Below the pieces are notes generated by a model that was given only the letters and a program-made list of their open reading frames with translations, did not search any database and was not told the origin of the DNA. DNA of 64,000 bases from Martinezella lusitana. GTDB lineage: Bacteria; Pseudomonadota; Alphaproteobacteria; Rhizobiales; Rhizobiaceae. The stretch lies in assembly GCF_016901135.1 (NCBI RefSeq), contig NZ_JAFEVL010000066.1, positions 62,001-126,000 of the forward strand, read 5' to 3'. Shown piece by piece: positions 51,597 to 61,315 of the stretch (positions within the stretch are counted from its first letter, which is position 1; each line of letters begins with the position of its first letter). Position numbers and translations under genes: made by a program.

Positions 51597-52579
51597 GACC
51601 AGGGTCCCTTCGGCGGTTGCGAACCACCGCGACCCGTATTCGGTACGGAGCGCGATTTGCGCTCCGGATTAGCAGTCAAGGCCGGTGCCGTCGAGCTAAA
51701 GCCGGGCTGTGTGCCCATTGGCGAGGCGCTGCCGCCGCCATGACGCGCCATTTCGTGCAATGCCGCGATACGATTTTCCGTGTTCGGATGCGTCGAGAAC
51801 AGATTGTCCATGCGCTCACCCGACAGCGGATTGATGATGAACATATGTGCCGTCGCCGGATGACCCTCGGCCGCCTCGTTCGGAATATGCGCAGCACCAC
51901 GGGCGATCTTGCCAAGCGCCGAGGCGAGCGACAGCGGATTGCCGCAGATTTCGGCGCCACGGCGGTCAGCCGAATATTCGCGCGTGCGGCTGATCGCCAT
52001 CTGCACCAGCATCGCCGCGAGAGGGGCGACGATCATCGCCAACAGGACGCCGACCATGCCGAGCGGATTGTTGTTGTCACGGCGGCCGCCGAAGAAGAAG
52101 GCGAAATTGCCGAGCATCGAAATGGCGCCGGCAAGCGTCGCCGTGATCGTCATGGTCAGCGTGTCGCGGTTCTGCACATGCGCAAGCTCATGCGCCATCA
52201 CGCCAGCCACTTCGTCAGGCGTCAGCGCATGCAGCAGGCCGGTGGAGGCGGCAACGGCGGCGTTTTCCGGGTTGCGGCCGGTGGCGAAGGCATTGGGCTG
52301 CGGGCTGTCGTAAAGATAGACCTTTGGCATCGGCAGGCCGGCATTGCGGGCGAGATCCCGGACGATCCGATAGAATTCCGGGGCGCTGCGCTCGTCCACT
52401 TCCTGCGCATTGTAGGTTGACAGTACCATGCGGTCGGAATTCCAGTAGGAAAAGAAGTTCATGCCGGCGGCGACGACAAATGCGATCAGCATGCCCGATT
52501 GACCGCCGATCAGATAGCCGACGCCCATAAAGAGGGCGGTCATGAAGGCAAGCAACATGGCGGTACGCATGAGATTCAT
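51593..52579 (-). CDS. htpX: Membrane protease HtpX homologue
   Basis: A 328-residue zinc metalloprotease of membrane protein quality control. Two membrane helices at the N-terminus (about 5-44), then HELAH (130-134) as the zinc site, and two further spans (about 145-190). The start at 52579 has GGAG 9 bases upstream; the frame is open to 52609 but the extra 10 residues add nothing recognisable. C-terminal 50 residues are low complexity. Confidence 0.95.
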   Translation of the reverse strand: MNLMRTAMLLAFMTALFMGVGYLIGGQSGMLIAFVVAAGMNFFSYWNSDRMVLSTYNAQEVDERSAPEFYRIVRDLARNAGLPMPKVYLYDSPQPNAFATGRNPENAAVAASTGLLHALTPDEVAGVMAHELAHVQNRDTLTMTITATLAGAISMLGNFAFFFGGRRDNNNPLGMVGVLLAMIVAPLAAMLVQMAISRTREYSADRRGAEICGNPLSLASALGKIARGAAHIPNEAAEGHPATAHMFIINPLSGERMDNLFSTHPNTENRIAALHEMARHGGGSASPMGTQPGFSSTAPALTANPERKSRSVPNTGRGGSQPPKGPWS

Positions 52580-52687
52580 CGAGGGGTCTCCAACACATCT
52601 GTCGTCCAAACCTTTTTCTTTGCGGCCGGACGCACTATGATTTGGCTATTCATCCGCCTATTTCAACGGTTCCGGACCGATCACCTC

Positions 52688-52915
52688 ATGCAGACAGCAG
52701 ATAACGACAATAAAATAGACACCGAAGCCGGTGAAATCACCCGCAAACCGCTCTCGCCCGCCGCCAGGCGCGCGCTGGCCGAAGCCGAGGAACGCCGCAA
52801 GGCGCAGGAAGCTCAGGCGCAGGCCGAACTCCCCCCCGAAATCGGCGGCCGCGGCGGCGCCGATCCGGCTCGCTTCGGCGATTGGGAGATCAATGGGCGG
52901 GCTATCGATTTTTGA
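52688..52915 (+). CDS. DUF1674 / SDHAF4-like protein
   Basis: A 75-residue protein whose end, GGRGGADPARFGDWEINGRAIDF, is the DUF1674 signature. In eukaryotes the related SDHAF4 helps assemble succinate dehydrogenase. The middle is a charged helix (RRALAEAEERRKAQEAQAQ). Start ATG 52688 is taken; an in-frame ATG at 52640 would add a hydrophobic lead. It is divergent from htpX, an arrangement I recall from other rhizobia. Confidence 0.85.
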   Translation: MQTADNDNKIDTEAGEITRKPLSPAARRALAEAEERRKAQEAQAQAELPPEIGGRGGADPARFGDWEINGRAIDF

Positions 52916-53000
52916 GATGCCCTGCTCATCACTATGATGAGAAAGACCCAGCAGCAGCCCCGCGATCGGCACCGATGTCGCTGCGAAACAGAGGAGAATG

Positions 53001-53993
53001 ATGCCCGTAGGTTTCTCTCAGGGACTGTCCTTCGACCGGAGCCGAACAAATTGGGATGGTACAGGCCCCCGGCCACTCGCTTGGTCTGTTTGGTATCCGG
53101 CCAACGATGAGGCGATCGAGACGCCGCCGTCGGCGCCATCATGGTTTAAGCAGGAAGCCATCGCGCACGATGCGCCGATTAAGCTGACTTCCGATCCGCT
53201 GCCGGTCGTCATGTTGTCTCATGGCTCGGGCGGCGTCGCCGGCGGATTGGGATGGCTTGGACATCGTTTGGCACAATCCGGCTTTGTTGCCTTGGCTATC
53301 AACCATCATGGCCACACGGGCTCCGAGCCGTATAGACCCGAAGGCTTCCTGTGTCTCTGGGAGCGAGCCAGCGACTTAAGTGCATTGTTCGATGCCAATG
53401 ATTGGAAAGAGGCCCTGGGAGCGACATTCGAGAACCGCGCCCACGTCGCGGGCTTCTCCGCCGGCGCTTATACGGCGCTGCTACTTTTGGGAGCACGTGT
53501 GGCATACTCCCAGTTTGAACCTGATAATCCTCGAAAGAGCCCGGTGCGAGGCCCAAGGGAATTCCCTGATTTGGCCGAGCACATCCCTTCACTTCTACAT
53601 GACAGAATTTTTGTGGAGTCGTGGAATCGACGAAAGGAAAGCTTCAAGGACGAAAGATTTGTGACCGGGCTGACGATTGCGCCTGGCCGCTCGGTTCTCG
53701 GCTTTGCCGAGGACAGCCTCGAACGAATAAATGCGCCGGTTCAAATTATAGGAGGCGATGCGGATACCATCGCGCCCGCCAATGAATGCTGCGTTTGGCT
53801 TCACAAAAAGATCAGGTCCAGCTCCCTCGAGATCCTGCAGGGAGGAGTGGGCCATTACACCTTTTTACCAGAACCCACGCCGCAAGGCATAAAGGCGTCG
53901 CCGGAGATATTTTATGACTCCGGTTTGCAGCGAAAAAGCGTGCACGATCACGTCGCTCGCTCCGCGATTGCCTTTTTCAGAGCTTGCAGATGA
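53001..53993 (+). CDS. Alpha/beta hydrolase, dienelactone hydrolase-like
   Basis: A 330-residue alpha/beta hydrolase. The nucleophile elbow GFSAG (Ser153), the oxyanion loop HGSGG (74-78), an acidic GGDADTIAP, and GGVGHYTF with the His are all visible. The form is like the family sometimes annotated as chlorophyllase or dienelactone-type hydrolase, but the substrate is not known. ATG 53001 is favoured over 52998, as GAGGAG then lies 5 bases upstream. Codon choice is less GC-biased in places than its neighbours, a hint of transfer. Confidence 0.83.
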   Translation: MPVGFSQGLSFDRSRTNWDGTGPRPLAWSVWYPANDEAIETPPSAPSWFKQEAIAHDAPIKLTSDPLPVVMLSHGSGGVAGGLGWLGHRLAQSGFVALAINHHGHTGSEPYRPEGFLCLWERASDLSALFDANDWKEALGATFENRAHVAGFSAGAYTALLLLGARVAYSQFEPDNPRKSPVRGPREFPDLAEHIPSLLHDRIFVESWNRRKESFKDERFVTGLTIAPGRSVLGFAEDSLERINAPVQIIGGDADTIAPANECCVWLHKKIRSSSLEILQGGVGHYTFLPEPTPQGIKASPEIFYDSGLQRKSVHDHVARSAIAFFRACR

Positions 53994-54074
53994 GCCTTGA
54001 GAATTAGACGAGGATTTAACTCCCGTCTAAATCTGAGGCATTTTCTCTGCCCGCCAATGCAGTTCAGGGTTCAC

Positions 54075-56033
54075 CTAAGCCGCATCAGCCTTGTTCTGCC
54101 TGTTGGCAATCAAATCATCGACGACAGCCGGATCGGCGAGTGTCGATGTATCCCCAAGCGCGCCGAAATCGTCCTCGGCGATCTTGCGCAGGATGCGGCG
54201 CATGATCTTGCCGGAGCGGGTTTTCGGCAGGCCGGGGGTGAACTGGATCTTGTCCGGCGAGGCGATCGGGCCGATTTCGGCGCGAACGTGTTTCACCAGC
54301 TCCTGCCGCAGCGCGTCCGAGCCTTCCTGGCCGACCATCAGCGTCACGTAGCAGTAGATGCCCTGGCCCTTGATCGAATGCGGGTAGCCGACAACAGCCG
54401 CTTCCGACACATGCTTGTGCGAAACCAGCGCCGATTCGACCTCGGCCGTGCCGAGGCGGTGGCCTGATACGTTAAGCACGTCGTCGACGCGGCCGGTGAT
54501 CCAGTAATAGCCGTCCTCGTCGCGCCGGCAGCCGTCGCCGGTGAAGTACTTGCCCTTGTAGGTGGAGAAGTAGGTCTGGATGAAGCGCTCGTGGTCGCCA
54601 TAAACCGTACGCATCTGGCCGGGCCAGCTGTCGGCGATGACGAGATTACCGTCGGCCGCACCTTCGAGCACCTTGCCCTCGTTATCGACCAGCTCCGGCT
54701 GGACGCCGAAGAAGGGCAGGGTGGCGGAACCGGGCTTCAGATCGGTCGCGCCAGGAAGCGGCGTGATCATGTGGCCGCCGGTTTCCGTCTGCCACCAGGT
54801 ATCGACGATCGGGCTGCGGCTGTCGCCGACCACCTTGTAATACCATTCCCAGGCTTCCGGATTGATGGGTTCGCCGACCGTGCCGAGCAGGCGCAAGCTG
54901 GAGCGCGACGAACGCTTGACGAAATGATCGCCCGCACCCATCAGCGAACGGATCGCCGTCGGCGCGGTATAGAAGATATTGACCTTGTGCTTGTCGATGA
55001 CATCCCAAAAGCGGCCTTGATCCGGGTAATTCGGTACGCCTTCGAACATCAGCGAGGTCGCGGCATTGGCGAGCGGCCCATAGACGATGTAGGAATGGCC
55101 GGTCACCCAGCCGACATCGGCCGTGCACCAGTAGATATCGCCGGGGTGATAATCGAACGTATATTCATGCGTCATTGCCGCATAGACGAGATAGCCGCCC
55201 GTCGTATGCAGCACGCCCTTCGGCTTGCCGGTGGAGCCGGACGTGTAGAGAATGAACAGCGGATCTTCCGCCTTCATTTTCGCCGGCGGACAATCCGCCT
55301 TCACCTTGGCGGTTGCCTCGTGATACCAGAGATCACGGCCGGGCTCCCAGGCGACCTTGCCGCCGGTGCGGCGCACCACGAGGACATTCTTGACCGCAAC
55401 CTTCTGCTTGGCGGCGATCTGGATCGCCTTATCGGTGTTTTCCTTGAGCGGAATGGATTTGCCGCCGCGAACGCCTTCATCGCAGGTGATGACGAAGGTC
55501 GATTCGCAATCGACGATACGGCCGCCCAGCGCCTCGGGCGAAAAGCCGCCGAAAACGACGGAATGCACCGCGCCGATACGGGCGCAGGCAAGCATGGCAT
55601 AAGCCGCTTCCGGGATCATCGGCATGTAGATGGTGACGCGATCGCCCTTCTTGACGCCGTGCTTCTTCAAGACGTTCGCCAGCCGGCAAACCTGCTCGTA
55701 AAGCTCGTTATAAGTGACCTTCTTGTCGATATAAGGATTGTCGCCTTCCCAGATGAAGGCGACACGGTCTCCATGCTTCTTCAGGTGCCGGTCGATGCAA
55801 TTATAGGAGACGTTGGTGACGCCGTCCTCGAACCATTTGATCGAGACCTTGCCGGTAAACGACGTGTTCTTGACCTTGGTATAGGGCTTGAACCAGTCGA
55901 TGCGCTTGCCGTGCTTGCCCCAGAATTTGTCGGGATCCTCGACGCTCTGCTGATACCATTTCTGATATTTCGCCTGGTCGATCAAAGCGCGCGCCTTGAC
56001 CGGTTTCGTCACCGGATGAATCTTTTCCGACAT
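54075..56033 (-). CDS. acs: Acetyl-CoA synthetase
   Basis: A 652-residue AMP-forming ligase that turns acetate into acetyl-CoA. P-loop YTSGSTGKPKG and catalytic Lys609 (RSGKIMR), the residue acetylated in Salmonella Acs, are present. The start at 56033 is chosen because GAGGAGG is 5 bases upstream; eight extra codons in frame are unlikely. It is convergent with the hydrolase at 53993 and divergent from trcR. Confidence 0.97.
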   Translation of the reverse strand: MSEKIHPVTKPVKARALIDQAKYQKWYQQSVEDPDKFWGKHGKRIDWFKPYTKVKNTSFTGKVSIKWFEDGVTNVSYNCIDRHLKKHGDRVAFIWEGDNPYIDKKVTYNELYEQVCRLANVLKKHGVKKGDRVTIYMPMIPEAAYAMLACARIGAVHSVVFGGFSPEALGGRIVDCESTFVITCDEGVRGGKSIPLKENTDKAIQIAAKQKVAVKNVLVVRRTGGKVAWEPGRDLWYHEATAKVKADCPPAKMKAEDPLFILYTSGSTGKPKGVLHTTGGYLVYAAMTHEYTFDYHPGDIYWCTADVGWVTGHSYIVYGPLANAATSLMFEGVPNYPDQGRFWDVIDKHKVNIFYTAPTAIRSLMGAGDHFVKRSSRSSLRLLGTVGEPINPEAWEWYYKVVGDSRSPIVDTWWQTETGGHMITPLPGATDLKPGSATLPFFGVQPELVDNEGKVLEGAADGNLVIADSWPGQMRTVYGDHERFIQTYFSTYKGKYFTGDGCRRDEDGYYWITGRVDDVLNVSGHRLGTAEVESALVSHKHVSEAAVVGYPHSIKGQGIYCYVTLMVGQEGSDALRQELVKHVRAEIGPIASPDKIQFTPGLPKTRSGKIMRRILRKIAEDDFGALGDTSTLADPAVVDDLIANRQNKADAA

Positions 56034-56152
56034 TGTTTCCTCCTCGAATTCTGACACCCTCTCTCTCGCAATTATGGGTGCTCTTTCCGCGCAATCAATA
56101 GCAGGTCAAACCATGACAGCAATTGGACAAAGTGCATTTCATACTCAAAGAA

Positions 56153-56181
56153 TTGCAATTCCGCGACACTACAGTTATATA
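56153..56181 (+). promoter_or_regulatory. Candidate promoter of trcR
   Basis: TTGCAA (56153-56158) and TATATA (56176-56181) with a 17-base spacer, about 78 bases upstream of the start codon. Confidence 0.5.
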
Positions 56182-56258
56182 GGGCCATATTTCCCGGAAA
56201 ATGTGGTGTTACACCCCGGACCGCGACACCGGCGCGGACTGACAGAAGGACTATATCT

Positions 56259-56963
56259 ATGGCTCAACAATTGCTCATGCCGAAGGCAACTGCCATCTGG
56301 CTTGTCGACAATACAGCCTTGTCATTCGACCAGATCGCGCAGTTCTGCAAGCTGCATCCGCTCGAAGTGAAAGCCATTGCCGATGGCGAAGCCGCACAGG
56401 GCATCAAGGGCCAGGATCCGATCACGACCGGCCAGCTTTCGCGCGAAGAGATCGCCCGCGCCGAGGCCAATCCGAACCACAAGCTGAAGCTCTCCGAGCC
56501 GAAGGTCCGCGTGCCCGAATCGAAGCGCCGCGGCCCGCGCTACACGCCCGTCTCCAAGCGCCAGGACCGCCCGAATGCCATCCTCTGGCTGGTGCGCAAC
56601 CATCCGGAACTGAAGGATGCGCAGATTTCCCGCCTCGTCGGCACCACCAAGTCGACCATCGAGCAGATCCGCGAACGCACCCACTGGAACTCGGCCAACC
56701 TGGCACCGATGGATCCGGTGACGCTCGGCCTCTGCAGCCAGATCGACCTCGACATGGAAGTCGAAAAGGCCTCCAAGGGCCGTCCGCTGCCGACCGCCGC
56801 CGAACTCGGCGCGACGCTGCAGCCCGCCCAGGAAACCGAAAAGCTCGGCTTCAGCTATGAGCGTGACGAGCCTAAGGAAAAGGAAATCGACGCCGACGCC
56901 GTCTTCGCCAAGCTCAAGTCGCTGAAGTCGACCAGCCGCGATGACGACGACGATCAGTTCTGA
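56259..56963 (+). CDS. trcR: Cell cycle transcriptional regulator TrcR (DUF1013)
   Basis: A 234-residue protein of the alphaproteobacterial DUF1013 family. PKATAIWLVDNTALSFDQIAQFCKLHPLEVKAIADG (about 8-44) looks like one helix-turn-helix, and NAILWLVRNHPELKDAQISRLVGTTKSTI a second. The C-terminus is acidic (DDDDDQF). In Caulobacter TrcR is reported to act in cell-cycle transcription. AAGGA is 8 bases before the ATG. A terminator follows. Confidence 0.92.
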   Translation: MAQQLLMPKATAIWLVDNTALSFDQIAQFCKLHPLEVKAIADGEAAQGIKGQDPITTGQLSREEIARAEANPNHKLKLSEPKVRVPESKRRGPRYTPVSKRQDRPNAILWLVRNHPELKDAQISRLVGTTKSTIEQIRERTHWNSANLAPMDPVTLGLCSQIDLDMEVEKASKGRPLPTAAELGATLQPAQETEKLGFSYERDEPKEKEIDADAVFAKLKSLKSTSRDDDDDQF

Positions 56964-56990
56964 GATCCGGCATTATCGGTTGCAAATACG

Positions 56991-57018
56991 AAGCCCCGGT
57001 CGAAATCCGGGGCTTTTT
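56991..57018 (+). terminator. Intrinsic terminator after trcR
   Basis: AAGCCCCGG pairs with CCGGGGCTT around a 7-base loop, followed by TTTTT. Confidence 0.88.
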
Positions 57019-57031
57019 GTTGCTGAGCAGG

Positions 57032-57240
57032 CGCGGGCCATCCTCGCCCTTCGAGGCTTCAGCCCCTTCGACAGGCTCGGGGCCTTCGCACCTCAGGGTG
57101 AGGATGGATTGAGCACCGCTCTCGATAGAACCCAATTCTGCACAACGACCGTGCACAAAAGGTTAGCCCTCAGGGTGAGGTGCGTAGGCTCCTGAGCTTG
57201 TCGAAGGGGCCGGAGCCTCGAACCACGAGGGCGGGTGGTG
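57032..57240. repeat. Composite dispersed repeat between trcR and yggS
   Basis: CCCTTCGAGGCTTCAGCCCC with TTCGACAGGCTCGG and CCTCAGGGTGAGG forms the left arm (about 57048-57110). The right arm (about 57165-57237) is the reverse in diverged form and ends CTCGAACCACGAGGGCGGGTG, identical to the end of the 31.1-31.3 kb repeat. The 337-base gap has no gene apart from this and the terminator. Confidence 0.7.
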
Positions 57241-57300
57241 GATGACCACACGCATCTCCGCCCGACCCATGACGCTGTTGCTTTTTGTTTTCGATAGGAT

Positions 57301-57960
57301 CTACCGCGCCCCGAAAATAGCGGAACCGACGCGGACACTCGTGGCTCCGAAAGCCACGGCAATCTCATAATCGCTCGACATGCCCATGGAGAGCTTTTCC
57401 ACGCCTGCTTTTTCGGCAAGCTTTGCGAGCAAGGCAAAATGCGGCCCCGGATTCTCATCGGCCGGCGGAATGCACATCAGGCCTTCGATCGAAAGCCCGA
57501 GTTCCTTGCGGCAGAGATCGACAAAGGCGGCGGTATCATCAGGCGCGATTCCCGCCTTCTGCGGCTCCAGCCCGGTATTGACCTGCACATAGAGCCGCAG
57601 CGTCTTGCCCTGCCGTTTCATTTCATCGGCGATCGCACGGGCGATCTTTTCCCGGTCGATCGTTTCGATGACATCGAACAGCGCCACGGCATCGACGGCC
57701 TTGTTCGATTGCAGCGGCCCGATCAGATGCAGCTCGATCCCAGACGTCTCGGCCTTCAGCTCCGGCCATTTGCCCTGGCTTTCCTGCACGCGATTCTCGC
57801 CGAACACGCGCTGGCCGGCCGAGATCGCCGGACGGATCGCATCGGCATCGAACGTTTTGGAAACGGCAACGAGCTGCACGGCACCATCAGGCCGGCCGGC
57901 CTGACGCTCCGCTGCCGCGATGTGGAAACGAACTTCGTTCAGGCGCTCTTGAAGTTCCAT
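57301..57960 (-). CDS. yggS: YggS family PLP-binding protein (PLP homeostasis)
   Basis: A 219-residue protein with a PLP-binding Lys35 (VAVSKTF), FGENRVQESQGKW, HLIGPLQSNKA and MGMSSDYEIA near the end that holds the phosphate. It has no enzyme activity in the family but keeps pyridoxal phosphate levels in balance. The start at 57960 (MELQERL) is typical; GAGG stands 8 bases upstream. A longer frame to 58062 is not supported. Confidence 0.94.
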   Translation of the reverse strand: MELQERLNEVRFHIAAAERQAGRPDGAVQLVAVSKTFDADAIRPAISAGQRVFGENRVQESQGKWPELKAETSGIELHLIGPLQSNKAVDAVALFDVIETIDREKIARAIADEMKRQGKTLRLYVQVNTGLEPQKAGIAPDDTAAFVDLCRKELGLSIEGLMCIPPADENPGPHFALLAKLAEKAGVEKLSMGMSSDYEIAVAFGATSVRVGSAIFGAR

Positions 57961-58160
57961 CTTTTCGCCTCGATATTCACGCTTGCTTCTCAGACTTTGC
58001 AGTAATGAGGCGAGCGGCCTTTGCCAAGGGCGAATGCGCCGGAATCCGGCTTTGCTTTGCAAGATAAGGCACTTGCCGCACCTGCTAAACTTGACGCTTG
58101 GGTGGTTTCGTGGTGAAGGTCACGCCTTAATCCCCATGATTTTCCGGAATACAAGATCAG

Positions 58161-60791
58161 ATGACGACCGAACGTTATAATCCGCGCGACGCCGAGCCTC
58201 GCTGGCAGCAGAAATGGAACGAGGACGAGGTCTTCGTGACCGACAACGCCGATCCGCGTGAGAAATACTACGTTCTAGAGATGTTTCCGTATCCGTCGGG
58301 CCGCATCCACATGGGCCATGTGCGCAACTACGCCATGGGCGACGTCGTTGCCCGCTACAAGCGCGCACGCGGCTACAATGTGCTGCACCCCATGGGCTGG
58401 GACGCCTTCGGCATGCCGGCGGAAAACGCCGCGCGCGACAACAAGGTGCATCCGAAGGAATGGACCTACCAGAACATCGCCTCGATGCGCACACAGCTGA
58501 AAGCCATGGGCCTGTCGTTGGACTGGAGCCGCGAATTCGCCACCTGCGACGTTGACTACTATCATCGCCAGCAGATGCTCTTCATCGACATGATGGAGAA
58601 GGGCCTCGTCTATCGCAAGAAGTCCAAGGTCAATTGGGATCCGGTCGACAACACCGTTCTTGCCAATGAGCAGGTCATCGACGGGCGCGGCTGGCGCTCC
58701 GGCGCCCTGGTCGAGCAGCGCGAGCTGACGCAATGGTTCTTCAAGATCACCGAATTCAGCCAGGAACTGCTGGATGCGCTGGACACGCTCGACCATTGGC
58801 CGGAAAAAGTGCGGCTGATGCAAAAGAACTGGATCGGCCGTTCAGAAGGTCTGACCCTTCGATGGGAGATCGTGCCGGAAACCGCACCCAACAGCGATCG
58901 CGAGATCGCCGTCTATACGACGCGTCCCGATACGCTGTTCGGCGCATCTTTCCTGGCGATATCGGCGGATCATCCGCTGGCCAAGGAAGCGGCTGCAAAG
59001 GACCCGGCGATCGAAGCCTTCTGCGAGGAGTGCCGCCGCGCCGGCACCTCGCTCGCTGCCCTGGAAACCGCTGAAAAGAAGGGCATAGACACCGGCATCC
59101 GCGTGCGCCATCCTTTCGATCCGTCCTGGGAACTGCCTGTCTATATCGCCAATTTCGTGCTGATGGACTATGGCACGGGCGCCATCTTCGGCTGCCCGTC
59201 CGGCGACCAGCGCGATCTGGATTTCGCCCGCAAATACGATCTGCCTGTTGTGCCTGTTGTCATGCCCAGGGATGGTGACGCTGCAAGCTTCAGCATTGGC
59301 GATGTCGCCTATGATGGCGACGGTGTCATGATCAATTCGCGCTTCCTTGACGGCATGAGCATCGAGGAAGCCTTCGAGACGGTTGCGGCAAAGCTGTCTG
59401 CCGCCAGCCTCGGCAATGCGCCGCAGGCCGAACGCAAGGTGAATTTCCGCCTGCGCGACTGGGGCATTTCCCGCCAGCGCTACTGGGGCTGCCCCATCCC
59501 GGTCATCCATTGCGATGATTGCGGCGTGCTGCCGGTGCCGAAGCAGGACCTGCCGGTCAAGCTGCCTGACGACGTCACCTTCGACCAGCCCGGCAACCCC
59601 CTTGACCGCCACCCCACCTGGCGGCATGTCGCCTGCCCGCAATGCGGCAAGGACGCCCGTCGCGAAACGGATACGATGGATACCTTCGTCGATTCGAGCT
59701 GGTATTTCGTCCGCTTCACGGCACCTTGGGAGAGTGAGCCGACCGATCAGGCCGCGGCCAACCACTGGCTGCCGGTCGATCAATATATTGGCGGCATCGA
59801 GCATGCGATCCTGCATCTGCTCTATTCGCGCTTCTTCACCCGCGCCATGCGCGAAACCGGCCATCTCGACGTGAAGGAGCCCTTCAAAGGCCTGTTCACG
59901 CAGGGCATGGTGGTGCACGAGACCTATAGCCGCGGCAACGGCCTGACGCGCGAATGGGTATCGCCGGCCGATATCTGCATCGAGGAGGTGGACGGCCAGC
60001 GCCGGGCGACGCTGCTGTCGACCGGTGAGGATATCGCCATCGGCTCCATCGAGAAGATGTCGAAGTCGAAGAAGAACGTCGTCGATCCCGATGACATCAT
60101 CGCGTCTTACGGCGCCGATACCGCGCGCTTCTTCGTGCTCTCCGATTCGCCACCCGATCGCGACGTCATCTGGTCCGAGGCCGGCGTCGAGGGTGCGCAT
60201 CGCTTCACGCAGCGCATGTGGCGCCTGGTCTCCGAAGCGGCCGAAGTCCTGAAAGCGGCCGAATCGACTCCGGCTAAGGAAGGTGAGGCGCTTGCGGTTT
60301 CACAGATCGCGCACCGCACGCTGAAGGCCGTTCAGGGCGATTACGACAAGCTCGCCTTCAACAAGGCGGTGGCACGCATCTATGAATTCGTCAACGCGCT
60401 GGCAGCTCCGCTGGGCAAGATTGCCGCCGGTCAGGCCGACGCCGCCTACTGCTCCGCCGTTCGTGAGGCCGTCGAGATCCTGATTGCGCTGGTTGCGCCG
60501 ATTACGCCGCATCTGGCCGAGGAATGCTCGGCAGCACTCGGCAATAGCCACATGATCGCGACCAGCCCCTGGCCTACTTATGACGAGGTGCTCGTCGTCG
60601 AGAACGAGATCATCTATCCCGTTCAGATCAACGGCAAGAAACGCGCCGAATTGACAATCGCGCGCGATGCAGATCAGAATGCCGTCCAGCAGGCCGTGCT
60701 CGGCCTGGATGCCGTCAAAAGCGCGTTGAATGATCAGGCGCCAAAGAAGATCATCGTCGTTCCACAGAGGATCGTAAACATTGTCGTCTGA
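58161..60791 (+). CDS. leuS: Leucyl-tRNA synthetase
   Basis: An 876-residue class I synthetase. HIGH-like HMGH at residues 50-53 (YPSGRIHMGH), CP1 editing domain (about 225-425), and KMSKS (632-636) are all complete. It charges tRNA-Leu and edits mischarged tRNA. The last bases overlap the lptE start by 11. The order leuS-lptE-holA-parB-parA is a familiar alphaproteobacterial arrangement near the origin. Confidence 0.98.
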   Translation: MTTERYNPRDAEPRWQQKWNEDEVFVTDNADPREKYYVLEMFPYPSGRIHMGHVRNYAMGDVVARYKRARGYNVLHPMGWDAFGMPAENAARDNKVHPKEWTYQNIASMRTQLKAMGLSLDWSREFATCDVDYYHRQQMLFIDMMEKGLVYRKKSKVNWDPVDNTVLANEQVIDGRGWRSGALVEQRELTQWFFKITEFSQELLDALDTLDHWPEKVRLMQKNWIGRSEGLTLRWEIVPETAPNSDREIAVYTTRPDTLFGASFLAISADHPLAKEAAAKDPAIEAFCEECRRAGTSLAALETAEKKGIDTGIRVRHPFDPSWELPVYIANFVLMDYGTGAIFGCPSGDQRDLDFARKYDLPVVPVVMPRDGDAASFSIGDVAYDGDGVMINSRFLDGMSIEEAFETVAAKLSAASLGNAPQAERKVNFRLRDWGISRQRYWGCPIPVIHCDDCGVLPVPKQDLPVKLPDDVTFDQPGNPLDRHPTWRHVACPQCGKDARRETDTMDTFVDSSWYFVRFTAPWESEPTDQAAANHWLPVDQYIGGIEHAILHLLYSRFFTRAMRETGHLDVKEPFKGLFTQGMVVHETYSRGNGLTREWVSPADICIEEVDGQRRATLLSTGEDIAIGSIEKMSKSKKNVVDPDDIIASYGADTARFFVLSDSPPDRDVIWSEAGVEGAHRFTQRMWRLVSEAAEVLKAAESTPAKEGEALAVSQIAHRTLKAVQGDYDKLAFNKAVARIYEFVNALAAPLGKIAAGQADAAYCSAVREAVEILIALVAPITPHLAEECSAALGNSHMIATSPWPTYDEVLVVENEIIYPVQINGKKRAELTIARDADQNAVQQAVLGLDAVKSALNDQAPKKIIVVPQRIVNIVV

Positions 60792-61302
60792 TAATCTTTT
60801 CAAGTTCGCCCGCGTAGCCGGCGTTGCGTCTCTGATGGCCGTTGCCGGCCTTCTGTCCTCCTGCCAGGTGAAGCCGCTCTATGCCGTCAGCACCGGCGTA
60901 ACCCAGAAGCTGTCGGAGGTGTCTTTCTCCGACGCTACTACGCGCGTCGGTCAGCAAGTCCGCAACCAGCTGATCTTCATCGCCGGGCGCGGCGCCGGCG
61001 AGACCAAGACACCGAAATACACCGTCGATCTGGGCGTCAGCTCGGGCACGGGCGGCGTTATCTACCTGCCGTCCTCCGATACGTCGGGAGCTGGCCGTAC
61101 GACCGTCACTGCATCCTTCACGCTTAAGGATGCCAGCAACGGCAAGGTCGTGAAGTCCGGTAGCCGTTCGGTCACGTCGCTCGTGGATTTCCCGTCGCAG
61201 GAATTCGCCAAGCAGCGTGCGATCCGCGATTCGGAAGATCGTGCCGCCCGCGAGGTCGCCGAAATGGTGGCTGCCGACATCGCTGCTGCGCTAAGCCGCT
61301 GA
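60781..61302 (+). CDS. lptE: LPS assembly lipoprotein LptE
   Basis: A 173-residue lipoprotein. The signal peptide ends in the lipobox LLSSC with Cys28, then KPLYAVSTGV and a C-terminal RDSEDRAAREVAEMVAADIAAAL helix, as in alphaproteobacterial LptE. LptE plugs and assists LptD in the outer membrane to place lipopolysaccharide. The start is TTG with GAGG 9 bases upstream; an 11-base overlap with leuS suggests coupling. Confidence 0.9.
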   Translation: MSSDNLFKFARVAGVASLMAVAGLLSSCQVKPLYAVSTGVTQKLSEVSFSDATTRVGQQVRNQLIFIAGRGAGETKTPKYTVDLGVSSGTGGVIYLPSSDTSGAGRTTVTASFTLKDASNGKVVKSGSRSVTSLVDFPSQEFAKQRAIRDSEDRAAREVAEMVAADIAAALSR

Positions 61303-61315
61303 TCAAGAGCGCGGC

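Noticed and set aside
54591..56054. 487-codon frame on the plus strand
   Set aside because: Antisense of acs.
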